Positions 1 through 13,961 of a stretch of DNA of 64,000 nucleotides are shown piece by piece. Source of the DNA: Xylocopa sonorina (lineage: Eukaryota; Arthropoda; Insecta; Hymenoptera; Apidae); NCBI RefSeq assembly GCF_050948175.1, contig NW_027490237.1, positions 682,001 through 746,000 of the forward strand. The letters run 5' to 3'. Within the stretch, counting starts at the first letter, position 1. Each line of letters begins with the position of its first letter. Made by a program: the position numbers and the translations under genes. The notes below the pieces were generated by a model. The model ran no database searches, was not told the origin of the DNA, and worked only from the letters and a program-made list of their open reading frames with translations.

Positions 1-1618
1 TTTCATTCCTGTGTTTCATAGTAAGATATAATATGATTCGCGAAGTGTCATGTATTCCTCGTTTACACTTCAAATGAATGTAAATGCGACACTTCCTTGC
101 TAGGAAATAGCGTCTGCAGAATTCTAGGTATCGTAGCAATAGAGTTCAAATGCTTCTTGAAACGAGATATTGCATCTCATATCTATGTTTCATGATAAGA
201 TATAATATTCATTGCGAAGTGTTATGCGTTCCTCATCTATGATTCAAATGAATGTAAATGCGACACTTCCTTGCTAGGAAATAGCGTCTTCAGATGTCTA
301 GGTATCGTAGCGATAGAGTTCTAATGCTTCCTAAAACGCGATATCGCATCTCATTTCTACGTTTCATGGTAAGATATAACATGATTTGCGAAGTGTTATG
401 TATTCCTCGTCTACACTTCAAATGAATGTGAATGCGATACTTCCTCGCTAGGAAATAGCGTTTGCAGATGTCTACGCATCGTTGCAATAGCTTTCTAATG
501 CTTCTTAAAACGCGATATCGCATCTCATTTCTATGTTTCATGGTACGATATAATATGATTTGCGAAGTGTCATGTATTCCTCGTCTACACTTCAAATGAA
601 TGTGACTGCGATATTTCCTCGCTAGGAAATAGCGTTTGCAAATGTCTACGTATCGTAGCAGTAGCTTTCTAATGCTTCTTAAAACGCGATATCGCATCTC
701 ATTTCTATGTTTCATGGTAAGATGTAATATGATTTGCGAAGTGTTATGTATTCCTCCTCTACACTTCAAATGAATGTAAGTGCGACACTTCCTTGCAAGG
801 AAATAGCGTTTGCTGATGTCTACGTATCGAAGAAATAGAGTTCAAATGCTTCTTAAAACGAGATATTGCATCTCATATCTATGTTTCATGATAAGATATA
901 ATATTCATTGCGAAGTGTTATACATTCCTCGTCTACGATTCAAATGAATGTAAATGCGAAACTTCCTTGCAAAGAAATAGCGTTTGCAGATGTCAATGTA
1001 TCATAGCAATAGATTTCTAATGCTTCTTAAAACGCGATATCGCATCTCATTTCTATGTTTCATGGTAAGATTTAATATGATTTGCGAAGTGTCTTGTATT
1101 CCTCGTCTACACTTCAAATGAATGTAAATGCGACACTTCCTTGCTAGGAAATAGCGTCTTCAGATGTCTAGGTATCGTAGCGATAGAGTTCTAATGCTTC
1201 CTAAAACGCGATATCGCATCTCATTTCTACGTTTCATGGTAAGATATAACATGATTTGCGAAGTGTTATGTATTCCTCGTCTACACTTCAAATGAATGTG
1301 AATGCGATACTTCCTCGCTAGGAAATAGCGTTTGCAGGTGTCTACCTATTGTAGCAATAGAATTCTAATGCATCTTAAAACGCGATATCGCATCACATTT
1401 CTATGTTTCATGGTAAGATGTAATATGATTTGCGAAGTGTTATGTATTCCTCCTCTACACTTCAAATGAATGTAAGTGCGACACTTCCTTGCAAGGAAAT
1501 AGCGTTTGCTGATGTCTACGTATCGAAGAAACAGAGTTCTAATGCTTCTTAAAACGCGATATCGAATCTCATTTCTATGTTTCATGGTAAGATATAATAT
1601 GATTTGCGAAGTGTCACG

Positions 1619-4600
1619 TATTCCTCGTCTACACTTCAAATGAATGTAAATGCGACACTTCCTGGCAAGGAAATAGCGTTTGCAGGTGTCTACCTATCGT
1701 AGCAATAGAATTCTAATGCATCTTAAAACGCGATATCGCATCTCATTTCTATGTTTCATGGTAAGATATAATATGATTTGCGAAGTGGCATGTATTCCTC
1801 GTCTACACTTCAAATGAATGTAAATGCGACACTTCCTTGCTAGGAAATAGCGTCTGCAGATGTCTAGGTATCGTAGCAATAGTGTTCTAATGCTTCTTAA
1901 AACGCGATATCGCATCTCATTTCTATGTTTCGTGGTAAGATATAATATGATTTGCGAAGTCTTATGTATTCCTCGTCTACACTTCAAATGAATGTAAATG
2001 CGACACTTCCTTGGTAGGAAATAGCGTCTGCAGATGTCTAGGTATCGTAGCAAAAGAGTTCTAATGCTTCTTAAAACGCGATATCGCATCTCATTTCTAT
2101 GTTTCATGGTAAGATATAACATGATTTGCGAAGTGTTATGTATTCCTCGTCTATACTTCAAATGAATGTAAATGCGACACTTCCTTGCTAGGAAATAGCG
2201 TCTGCAGATGTCTAGGTATCGTAGCAATAGAGTTCTAATGCTTCCTAAAACGCGATATCGCATCTCATTTCTACGTTTCATGGTAAGATGTAATATGATT
2301 TGCGAAGTGTTATGTATTCGTCGTCTACACTTCAAATGAATGTAAATGTGACACTTCCTTGCAAGGAAATAGCGTTTGCAGATGTCTACGTATCGGAGCA
2401 TTAGAGTTCTAATGCTTCTTAAAACGCGATATCGCATCTCATTTCTATGTTTCATGGTAAGATATAATATGATTTGCGAAGTGTCATGTATTCCTCGTCT
2501 ACACTTCAAATGAATGTAAATGCGAGACTTCCTTGCTAGGAAATAGCGTCTGCAGATGTCTAGGTATCGTAGCAATAGTGTTCTAATGCTTCTTAAAACG
2601 CGATATCGCATCTCATTTCTATGTTTCATGGTAAGATATAATATGATTTGCGAAGTGTTATGTATTCCTCGTCTACACTTCAAATGAATGTAAATGCGAC
2701 ACTTCCTTGCAAGGAAATAGCGTCTGCAGATGTCTACGTATCGTAGCAATAGAGTTATTATGATTCTTAAAACGCGATATCGCATCTCATTTCTATGTTT
2801 CATGGTAAGATATAATATGATTTGCGAAGTGTTATGTATTCTTTGTCTACACTTCATATGAACGTTAATGCGACACTACCTTGCAAGGAAAGTGCGTTTG
2901 CAGATGTCTACGTATCGTAGCAATAGAGTTCTTATGATTCTTAAAACGCGATATCGCATCTCATTTCTATGTTTCATGGTAGGATATAATATGATTTGCG
3001 AAGTGTGATGTATTCCTCGTCTACACTTCAAATGAATGTAAATGCAACACTTCCTTGCAAGGAAATAGCGTTTGCAGATGTCTGCCTATCGTAGCAGTAG
3101 AGTTCTTATGCTTCTTAAAACGCGATATGGCATCTCATTTCTATGTTTCATGGTAAGATATAATATTCATTGCGAAGTGTTATGCATTCCTCGTCTGCGA
3201 TTCAAATGAACGTAAATGCGACACTTCCTTGCAAGGAAATAGCGTTTGCAGATGCCTACGTATCGGAGCAGTAGAGTTCTAATGCTTCTTAAAACGCGAT
3301 ATCGCTCCTCATTTCTATGTTTCATGGTAAGATATAATATGATTTGCGAAGCGTCATGTATTCCTCGTCTACACTTCAAATGAATGTAAATGCGATACTT
3401 CCATGCTAGGAAATAGCGTCTGCAGATGTCTAGGTATCGTAGCAATAGAGTTCTTATGATTCTTAAAACGCGATATGGCATCTCATTTCTATGTTTCATG
3501 GTAAGATATAATATGATTTGCGAAGTCTTATGTATTCCTCGTCTACACTTCAAATGAATGTAAATGCAACACTTCCTTGGTAGGAAATTGCGTCTGCAGA
3601 TGTCTAGGTATCGTAGCAATAGAGTTCTAATGCTTCCTAAACGCGATATCGCATCTCATTTCTATGTTTCATGGTAAGATATAATATGATTTGCGAAGTG
3701 TTATGTATTTCTCGTCTACACTTCAAATGAACGTAAATGCGACACTTCCTGGCAAGGAAATAGCGTTTGCAGGTGTCTACCTATCGTAGCAATAGAATTC
3801 TAATGCATCTTAAAACGCGATATCGCATCTCATTTCTATGTTTCATGGTAAGATATAATATGATTTGCGAAGTGGCATGTATTCCTCGTCTACACTTCAA
3901 ATGAATGTAAATGCGACACTTCCTGGCAAGGAAATAGCGTTTGCAGGTGTCTACCTATCGTAGCAATAGAATTCTAATGCATCTTAAAACGCGATATCGC
4001 ATCTCATTTCTATGTTTCATGGTAAGATATAATATGATTTGCGAAGTGGCATGTATTCCTCGTCTACACTTCAAATGAATGTAAATGCGACACTTCCTTG
4101 CTAGGAAATAGCGTCTGCAGATGTCTAGGTATCGTAGCAATAGTGTTCTAATGCTTCTTAAAACGCGATATCGCATCTCATTTCTATGTTTCGTGGTAAG
4201 ATATAATATGATTTGCGAAGTCTTATGTATTCCTCGTCTACACTTCAAATGAATGTAAATGCGACACTTCCTTGGTAGGAAATAGCGTCTGCAGATGTCT
4301 AGGTATCGTAGCAAAAGAGTTCTAATGCTTCTTAAAACGCGATATCGCATCTCATTTCTATGTTTCATGGTAAGATATAACATGATTTGCGAAGTGTTAT
4401 GTATTCCTCGTCTATACTTCAAATGAATGTAAATGCGACACTTCCTTGCTAGGAAATAGCGTCTGCAGATGTCTAGGTATCGTAGCAATAGAGTTCTAAT
4501 GCTTCCTAAAACGCGATATCGCATCTCATTTCTACGTTTCATGGTAAGATGTAATATGATTTGCGAAGTGTTATGTATTCGTCGTCTACACTTCAAATGA

Positions 4601-6884
4601 ATGTAAATGTGACACTTCCTTGCAAGGAAATAGCGTTTGCAGATGTCTACGTATCGGAGCATTAGAGTTCTAATGCTTCTTAAAACGCGATATCGCATCT
4701 CATTTCTATGTTTCATGGTAAGATATAATATGATTTGCGAAGTGTCATGTATTCCTCGTCTACACTTCAAATGAATGTAAATGCGAGACTTCCTTGCTAG
4801 GAAATAGCGACTGCAGATGTCTAGGTATCGTAGCAATAGTGTTCTAATGCTTCTTAAGACGTGTAATCGCATCTCATTTCTATGTTTCATGGTAAGATAT
4901 AATATGATTTGCGAAGTGTTATGTATTCCTCGTCCATACTTCAAATGAATGTAAATGCGACACTTCATTGCAAGGAAATAGCGTTTGCAGATGTCTACGT
5001 ATCGTAGAAATAGATTTCTAATGCTTCTTAGAACGCGATATCGCTTCTCATTTCTATGTTTCATGGTAAGATATAATATGATTTGCGAAGTGTTATGTAT
5101 TCCTCGTCTACACTTCAAATGAATGTAAATGCGACACTTCCTTGCAAGGAAATAGCGTCTGCAGATGTCTACGTATCGTAGCAATAGAGTTCTTATGATA
5201 CTTAAAACGCGATATCGCATCTCATTTCTATGTTTCATGGTAGGATATAATATGATTTGCGAAGTGTGATGTATTCCTCGTCTACACTTCAAATGAATGT
5301 AAATGCAACACTTCCTTGCAAGGAAATAGCGTTTGCAGATGTCTGCCTATCGTAGCAGTAGAGTTCTTATGCTTCTTAAAACGCGATATCGCATCTCATT
5401 TCTATGTTTCATGGTAAGATATAATATTCATTGCGAAGTGTTATGCATTCCTCGTCTGCGATTCAAATGAACGTAAATGCGACACTTCCTTGCAAGGAAA
5501 TAGCGTTTGCAGATGTCTACGTATCGTAACAATAGAGTTCCTATGATTCTTAAAACGCGATATCGCGTCTCATTTCTATGTTTCATGGTAAGATATAATA
5601 TGATTTGCGAAGTGTCATGTATTCCTCGTCAACACTTCAAATGAATGTAAATGCGACACTTCCTTGCTAGGAAATAGCGACTGCAGATGTCTAGGTATCG
5701 TAGCAATAGAGTTCTAATGCTTCTTAAAACGCGATATCGCATCTCATTCCTGTGTTTCATAGTAAGATATAATATGATTCGCGAAGTGTCATGTATTCCT
5801 CGTCTACACTTCAAATGAATGTAAATGCGACACTTCCTTGCTAGGAAATAGCGTCTGCAGATGTCTAGGTATCGTAGCAATAGTGTTCTAATGCTTCTTA
5901 AAACGCGATATCGCATCTCATTTCTATGTTTCGTGGTAAGATATAATATGATTTGCGAAGTCTTATGTATTCCTCGTCTACACTTCAAATGAATGTAAAT
6001 GCGACACTTCCTTGGTAGGAAATAGCGTCTGCAGATGTCTAGGTATCGTAGCAAAAGAGTTCTAATGCTTCTTAAAACGCGATATCGCATCTCATTTCTA
6101 TGTTTCATGGTAAGATATAACATGATTTGCGAAGTGTTATGTATTCCTCGTCTATACTTCAAATGAATGTAAATGCGACACTTCCTTGCTAGGAAATAGC
6201 GTCTGCAGATGTCTAGGTATCGTAGCAATAGAGTTCTAATGCTTCCTAAAACGCGATATCGCATCTCATTTCTACGTTTCATGGTAAGATGTAATATGAT
6301 TTGCGAAGTGTTATGTATTCGTCGTCTACACTTCAAATGAATGTAAATGTGACACTTCCTTGCAAGGAAATAGCGTTTGCAGATGTCTACGTATCGGAGC
6401 ATTAGAGTTCTAATGCTTCTTAAAACGCGATATCGCATCTCATTTCTATGTTTCATGGTAAGATATAATATGATTTGCGAAGTGTCATGTATTCCTCGTC
6501 TACACTTCAAATGAATGTAAATGCGAGACTTCCTTGCTAGGAAATAGCGACTGCAGATGTCTAGGTATCGTAGCAATAGTGTTCTAATGCTTCTTAAGAC
6601 GTGTAATCGCATCTCATTTCTATGTTTCATGGTAAGATATAATATGATTTGCGAAGTGTTATGTATTCCTCGTCCATACTTCAAATGAATGTAAATGCGA
6701 CACTTCATTGCAAGGAAATAGCGTTTGCAGATGTCTACGTATCGTAGAAATAGATTTCTAATGCTTCTTAGAACGCGATATCGCTTCTCATTTCTATGTT
6801 TCATGGTAAGATATAATATGATTTGCGAAGTGTTATGTATTCCTCGTCTACACTTCAAATGAATGTAAATGCGACACTTCCTTG
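1619..6884 (+). repeat. Multi-monomer duplications at offsets 2,261 bp and 1,740 bp
   Basis: Bases about 1,619-2,549 match 3,880-4,810 at an offset of 2,261 bp, which is 13 monomers minus one base; a missing A near 3,638 (CTTCCTAAACGCG) accounts for it. Bases about 4,053-5,144 match 5,793-6,884 at an offset of exactly 1,740 bp (10 monomers) with no difference that I saw. Shared diagnostic variants include GTTTCGTGGTAAG (1926, 4187, 5927) and AAGACGTGTAATCGC (4857, 6597). A single-monomer duplication also sits near 3,750/3,924, marked by TTGCAGGTGTCTACC. The overlapping offsets point to successive unequal exchanges. Confidence 0.88.
2651..2824 (+). repeat. Representative core monomer carrying four dyad symmetries
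   Basis: This copy is a good example of the core monomer. It contains (i) the arms GAAGTGT (2652-2658) and ACACTTC (2675-2681), a 7-bp inverted repeat with a 16-nt loop; (ii) the perfect 14-bp palindrome TTCCTTGCAAGGAA (2703-2716); (iii) CTACG-TAT-CGTAG (2734-2746), a 5-bp stem with a 3-nt loop; (iv) the 10-bp palindrome GCGATATCGC (2774-2783). These elements recur once per 174 bp over much of the array. Common variants break single elements, for example TTGCTAGG in (ii) or CGAGATATTGC in (iv). Whether they form hairpins or bind a protein is unknown. Confidence 0.9.
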
Positions 6885-7825
6885 CTAGGAAATAGCGTCT
6901 GCAGATGTCTAGGTATCGTAGCGATAGAGTTCAAATGCTTCTTAAAACGAGATATAGCATCTCATATCTATGTTTCATGATAAGATATAATATGATTTGC
7001 GAAGTGTCATGTATTCCTCGTCTACACTTCAAATGAATGTAAATGCGACACTTCCTTGCAAGGAAATAGCGTTTGCAGATGTCTACGTATCGAAGCAATA
7101 GAGTTCAAATGCTTCTTAAAACGAGATATTGCATCACATATCTATGTTTCATGCTAAGATATATTATTCATTGCGAAGTGTTATGCATTCTACGTCTACG
7201 ATTCAAATGAACGTAAATGCGACACTTCCTTGCAAGGAAATAGCGTCTGCAGTTGTCTAGGTATCGTAGCAATAGAGTTCTAATGCTTCTTAAAACGCGA
7301 TATAGCATCTCATTTCTATGTTTCATGGTAGGATATTATATGATTTGCGAAGTGTTATGTATTCCTCGTCTACACTTCAAATGAATGTAAATGCTACACT
7401 TCCTTGTAAGGAAATAGCGTCTGCAGATGTCTACGTATCGTAGCAATAGATGTCTTATGATTCTTAAAACGCGATATCGCATCTCATTTCTATGTTTCAT
7501 GTTAAGATATAATATGATTTGCGAAGTGTTATGTATTCCTCGTCTACACTTCATATGAATGTTAATGCGACACTTCCTTGCAAGGAAAGTTCGTTTGCAG
7601 ATGTCTACGTATCGTAGCAATGGAGTTCTTATGATTCTTAAAACGCGATATTGCATCTCATTTCTATGTTTCATGTTAAGATATAATATGATTTGCGAAG
7701 TGTTATGTATTCCTCGTCTACACTTCATATGGATGTTAATGCGACACTTCCTTGCAAGGAAAGTTCGTTTGCAGATGTCTACGTATCGTAGCAATGGAGT
7801 TCTTATTATTCTTAAAACGCGATAT

Positions 7826-9306
7826 CGCATCTCATTTCTATGTTTCATGGTAAGATATAATATGATTTGCGAAGTGTTATGTACTCCTCGTCTACACTTC
7901 AAATGAATGTAAATGCGACACTTCCTTGAAAGGAAATAGCGTCTGCAGATGTCTAGGTATCGTAGCGATAGGGTTCTAATGCTTCTCAAAACGCAATATC
8001 GCATCTCATTTCTATGTTTCATGGTAAGATATAATATGATTTGCGAAGTGTGATGTATTCCTCGTCTACACTTCAAATGAATGTAAATGCGACACTTCCT
8101 TGCAAGGAAATAGCGTTTGCAGATGTCTACCTATCGTAGCAGTAGAGTTCTAATGCTTATTAAAACGCGATATCGCATTTCATTTCTATGTTTCATGGTA
8201 AGATATAATATGATTTGCGAAGTGTGTGTATTCCACGTCTACACTTCAAATGAATGTAAATGCGACACTTCCTTGCAAAGAAATAGCGTTTGCAGATGTC
8301 TACGTATCGTAGCAATAGATTTCAAATGCTTCTTAAAACGCGATATCGCATCACATTTCTATGTTTCATGGTAAGATATAATATGATTTGCGTAGTGTTA
8401 TGTATTCCTCGTCTACACTTCAAATGAATGTAAATGCGACACTTCCTTGAAATGAAATAGCGTCTGCAGATGGCTAGGTGTCGCAGCGATAGAGTTCTAA
8501 TGTTTCTCAAAACACAATATCGCATCTCATTTCTATGTTTCATGGTAAGATATAATATGATTTGCGAAGTGTTATGTACTCCTCGTCTACACTTCAAATG
8601 AATGTAAATGCGACACTTCCTTGAAAGGAAATAGCGTCTGCAGATGTCTAGGTATCGTAGCGATAGGGTTCTAATGCTTCTCAAAACGCAATATCGCATC
8701 TCATTTCTATGTTTCATGGTAAGATATAATATGATTTGCGAAGTGTGATGTATTCCTCGTCTACACTTCAAATGAATGTAAATGCGACACTTCCTTGCAA
8801 GGAAATAGCGTTTGCAGATGTCTACCTATCGTAGCAGTAGAGTTCTAATGCTTATTAAAACGCGATATCGCATTTCATTTCTATGTTTCATGGTAAGATA
8901 TAATATGATTTGCGAAGTGTGTGTATTCCACGTCTACACTTCAAATGAATGTAAATGCGACACTTCCTTGCAAAGAAATAGCGTTTGCAGATGTCTACGT
9001 ATCGTAGCAATAGATTTCAAATGCTTCTTAAAACGCGATATCGCATCACATTTCTATGTTTCATGGTAAGATATAATATGATTTGCGTAGTGTTATGTAT
9101 TCCTCGTCTACACTTCAAATGAATGTAAATGCGACACTTCCTTGAAATGAAATAGCGTCTGCAGATGGCTAGGTGTCGCAGCGATAGAGTTCTAATGTTT
9201 CTCAAAACACAATATCGCATCTCATTTCTATGTTTCATGGTAAGATATAATATGATTTGCGAAGTGTTATGTACTCCTCGTCTACACTTCAAATGAATGT
9301 AAATGC
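7826..9306 (+). repeat. Four-monomer tandem duplication, period 695 bp
   Basis: Bases about 7,826-8,611 repeat at about 8,521-9,306, an offset of 695 bp (4 x 174 minus 1). The missing base is explained by the variant GAAGTGTGTGTATTCCACG, which is one base shorter than the usual GAAGTGTTATGTATTCCTCG and occurs once per unit (8,220 and 8,915). Confidence 0.88.
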
Positions 9307-12300
9307 GTCACTTCCTTGCAAGGAAATAGCGTTTGCAGATGTCTACCTATCGTAGCAGTAGAGTTCTAATGCTTATTAAAACGCGATATCGCATTTCATT
9401 TCTATGTTTTATGGTAAGATATAATATGATTTGCGATGTGTTATGTATTCCTCGTCTATACTTCAAATGAATGTAAATGCGTCACTTCCTTGCAAGGAAA
9501 TAGCGTTTGCAGATTTCTAGGTATCGCAGCAATAGAGTTCTAATGCTGCTTAAAACGCGATATCGCATCTCATTTCTATGTTTCATGGTAAGATATTATA
9601 TGATTTGCGAGGTGTCATGTATTCCTCGTCTACACTTCAAATGAATGTAAATGCGACACTTCCTTGCTAGGAAATAGCGTCTGCAGATGTCTAGCTATCG
9701 TAGCAACAGAGTTCTAATGCTTCTTAAAACGCGATATCGCACCTCATTTCTATGTTTCATGGTAAGATATAATATGATTTGCGAAGTGTTATGTATTCCT
9801 CGTCTACACTTCAAATGAATGTAAATGCGACACTTCCTTGCAAGGAAATAGCGTTTGCAGATTTCTGCGTATCGCAGCTATAGAGTTCTTATGATTCTTA
9901 AATCGCGATATCGCATCTCATTTCTATGTTTCATGGTAAGATATAATATGATTTGCGAAGTGTTATGTATTCTTCGTCTACACTTCAAATGAATGTAAAT
10001 GCGACACTTCCTAGCAAGGAAATAGCGTTTGCAGATGTCAACGTATCTTAGAAATAGTGTTCTAATGCTTCTTAAAACGCGATATCGCATCTCATTTCCA
10101 TGTTTCATGGTAAGATATAATATGATTTGCGAAGTGTTATGTATTCCTCGTATACACTTCATATGAATGTTAATGCGACACTTCCTTGCAAGGAAAGAGC
10201 GTTTGCAGATTTCTGTGTATCGTAGCTATAGAGTTCTTATGATTCTTAAAACGCGATATCGCATCTCATTTCTATGTTTCATGGTAAGATATAATATGAT
10301 TTGCGAAGTGTTATGTATTCTTCGTCTACACTTCAAATGAATGTAAATGCGACACTTCCTAGCAAGGAAATAGCGTTTGCAGATGTCTACGTATCTTAGC
10401 AATAGTGTTCTAATGCTTCTTAAAACGCGATATCGAATCTCTTTTCCATGTTTCATGGTAAGAAATAATATGATTTGCGAAGTGTTATGTATTCCTCGTG
10501 TACACTTCATATGAATGTTAATGCGACACTTCCTTGCAAGGAAAGAGCGTTTCAAGATGTCTAAGTATCGTAGCAATAGAGTTCTTATGATACTTAAAAC
10601 GCGATATCGCATTTCATTTCTATGTTTCATGGTAAGATATAATATGATTTGCGAAGTGTGTATATTGCACGTCTACACTTCATATGAATGTAAATGCGGC
10701 ACTTCCTTGCTAGGAAATAGCGTCTGCAGATGTCTAGGTATCGTAGCAATAGAGTTCAAGTGCTTCTTAAAACGAGATATTGCATCTCATATCTATGTTT
10801 CATGATAAGATATAATATTCATTGCGAAGTGTTATGCATTCCTCGTCTACGATTCAAATGAATGTAAATGCGACTCTTCCTTGCAAGGAAATAGCGTTTG
10901 CAGATGTCTACGTATCGTAGCAATAGAGTACTTATGATTCTTAAAACGAGATATTGCATCTTATATCTATGTTTCATGATAAGATATAATATTCATTGCG
11001 AAGTGTTATGCATTCCTCGTCTACGATTCAAATGAATGTAAATGCGACTCTTCCTTGCAAGGAAATAGCGTTTGCAGATGTCTACGTATCGTAGCAATAG
11101 AGTTCTTATGATTCTTAAAACGCGATATAGCATCTCATTTCTATGTTTCATGGTAAGATATAATATAATTTGCGAAGTACTATGTATTCCTCGTCTACAC
11201 TTCAAATGAATGTGAATGCGACACTTCCTCGCTAGGAAATAGCGTTTGCAGATGTCTACGTATCGTAGCAATAGATTTCTAATGCTTCTTAAAACGCGAT
11301 ATCGCATCTCATTTCTATGTTTCATGGTAAGATATAATATGATTTGCGAAGTGTGATGTATTCCTCGTCTACACTTCAAATGAATGTAAATGCGACACTT
11401 CCTTGCAAGGAAATAGCGTTTGCAGATGTCTACCTATCGTAGCAGTAGAGTTCTAATGCTTATTAAAACGCGATATCGCATTTCATTTCTATGTTTCATG
11501 GTAAGATATAATATGATTTGCGAAGTGTGTGTATTCCACGTCTACACTTCAAATGAATGTAAATGCGACACTTCCTTGCAAAGAAATAGCGTTTGCAGAT
11601 GTCTACGTATCGTAGCAATAGATTTCAAATGCTTCTTAAAACGCGATATCGCATCACATTTCTATGTTTCATGGTAAGATATAATATGATTTGCGTAGTG
11701 TTATGTATTCCTCGTCTACACTTCAAATGAATGTAAATGCGACACTTCCTTGAAATGAAATAGCGTCTGCAGATGGCTAGGTGTCGCAGCGATAGAGTTC
11801 TAATGTTTCTCAAAACACAATATCGCATCTCATTTCTATGTTTCATGGTAAGATATAATATGATTTGCGAAGTGTTATGTACTCCTCGTCTACACTTCAA
11901 ATGAATGTAAATGCGTCACTTCCTTGCAAGGAAATAGCGTTTGCAGATGTCTACCTATCGTAGCAGTAGAGTTCTAATGCTTATTAAAACGCGATATCGC
12001 ATTTCATTTCTATGTTTTATGGTAAGATATAATATGATTTGCGATGTGTTATGTATTCCTCGTCTATACTTCAAATGAATGTAAATGCGTCACTTCCTTG
12101 CAAGGAAATAGCGTTTGCAGATTTCTAGGTATCGCAGCAATAGAGTTCTAATGCTGCTTAAAACGCGATATCGCATCTCATTTCTATGTTTCATGGTAAG
12201 ATATTATATGATTTGCGAGGTGTCATGTATTCCTCGTCTACACTTCAAATGAATGTAAATGCGACACTTCCTTGCTAGGAAATAGCGTCTGCAGATGTCT

Positions 12301-13961
12301 AGCTATCGTAGCAACAGAGTTCTAATGCTTCTTAAAACGCGATATCGCACCTCATTTCTATGTTTCATGGTAAGATATAATATGATTTGCGAAGTGTTAT
12401 GTATTCCTCGTCTACACTTCAAATGAATGTAAATGCGACACTTCCTTGCAAGGAAATAGCGTTTGCAGATTTCTGCGTATCGCAGCTATAGAGTTCTTAT
12501 GATTCTTAAATCGCGATATCGCATCTCATTTCTATGTTTCATGGTAAGATATAATATGATTTGCGAAGTGTTATGTATTCTTCGTCTACACTTCAAATGA
12601 ATGTAAATGCGACACTTCCTAGCAAGGAAATAGCGTTTGCAGATGTCTACGTATCTTAGAAATAGTGTTCTAATGCTTCTTAAAACGCGATATCGCATCT
12701 CATTTCCATGTTTCATGGTAAGATATAATATGATTTGCGAAGTGTTATGTATTCCTCGTATACACTTCATATGAATGTTAATGCGACACTTCCTTGCAAG
12801 GAAAGAGCGTTTGCAGATTTCTGTGTATCGTAGCTATAGAGTTCTTATGATTCTTAAAACGCGATATCGCATCTCATTTCTATGTTTCATGGTAAGATAT
12901 AATATGATTTGCGAAGTGTTATGTATTCTTCGTCTACACTTCAAATGAATGTAAATGCGACACTTCCTAGCAAGGAAATAGCGTTTGCAGATGTCTACGT
13001 ATCTTAGCAATAGTGTTCTAATGCTTCTTAAAACGCGATATCGAATCTCTTTTCCATGTTTCATGGTAAGAAATAATATGATTTGCGAAGTGTTATGTAT
13101 TCCTCGTGTACACTTCATATGAATGTTAATGCGACACTTCCTTGCAAGGAAAGAGCGTTTCAAGATGTCTAAGTATCGTAGCAATAGAGTTCTTATGATA
13201 CTTAAAACGCGATATCGCATTTCATTTCTATGTTTCATGGTAAGATATAATATGATTTGCGAAGTGTGTATATTGCACGTCTACACTTCATATGAATGTA
13301 AATGCGGCACTTCCTTGCTAGGAAATAGCGTCTGCAGATGTCTAGGTATCGTAGCAATAGAGTTCAAGTGCTTCTTAAAACGAGATATTGCATCTCATAT
13401 CTATGTTTCATGATAAGATATAATATTCATTGCGAAGTGTTATGCATTCCTCGTCTACGATTCAAATGAATGTAAATGCGACTCTTCCTTGCAAGGAAAT
13501 AGCGTTTGCAGATGTCTACGTATCGTAGCAATAGAGTACTTATGATTCTTAAAACGAGATATTGCATCTTATATCTATGTTTCATGATAAGATATAATAT
13601 TCATTGCGAAGTGTTATGCATTCCTCGTCTACGATTCAAATGAATGTAAATGCGACTCTTCCTTGCAAGGAAATAGCGTTTGCAGATGTCTACGTATCGT
13701 AGCAATAGAGTTCTTATGATTCTTAAAACGCGATATAGCATCTCATTTCTATGTTTCATGGTAAGATATAATATAATTTGCGAAGTACTATGTATTCCTC
13801 GTCTACACTTCAAATGAATGTGAATGCGACACTTCCTCGCTAGGAAATAGCGTTTGCAGATGTCTACGTATCGTAGCAATAGATTTCTAATGCTTCTTAA
13901 AACGCGATATCGCATCTCATTTCTATGTTTCATGGTAAGATATAATATGATTTGCGAAGTG
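8695..13961 (+). repeat. 15-monomer tandem duplication, period 2,608 bp
   Basis: Bases about 8,695-11,353 are repeated at about 11,303-13,961, an offset of 2,608 bp, with no mismatch in the lines I compared. The unit is 15 x 174 minus 2, and each copy carries two one-base-short monomers (GTGTGTGTATTCC and GTGTGTATATTGC) that account for the difference. The near identity over 2.6 kb implies a recent event, or an assembly duplication that read depth would reveal. Confidence 0.9.

Noticed and set aside
2651..2824. CENP-B box in the satellite monomer
   Set aside because: The core monomer has no match to the NTTCGNNNNANNCGGGN pattern; no CGGG is present in the typical copy.
3955..5292. A 445-codon minus-strand open frame that looks like a tandem-repeat protein
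   Set aside because: It is a by-product of a 174-bp satellite with no stop in one frame. Starts are internal repeat ATGs, replacement substitutions are common between copies, and equivalent frames are broken in the flanking satellite.
7559..7906. Plus-strand open frames of 81-115 codons scattered over the main array
   Set aside because: They are the opposite-strand reading of the same monomers and end wherever a monomer variant introduces a stop; there is no sign of a real gene.
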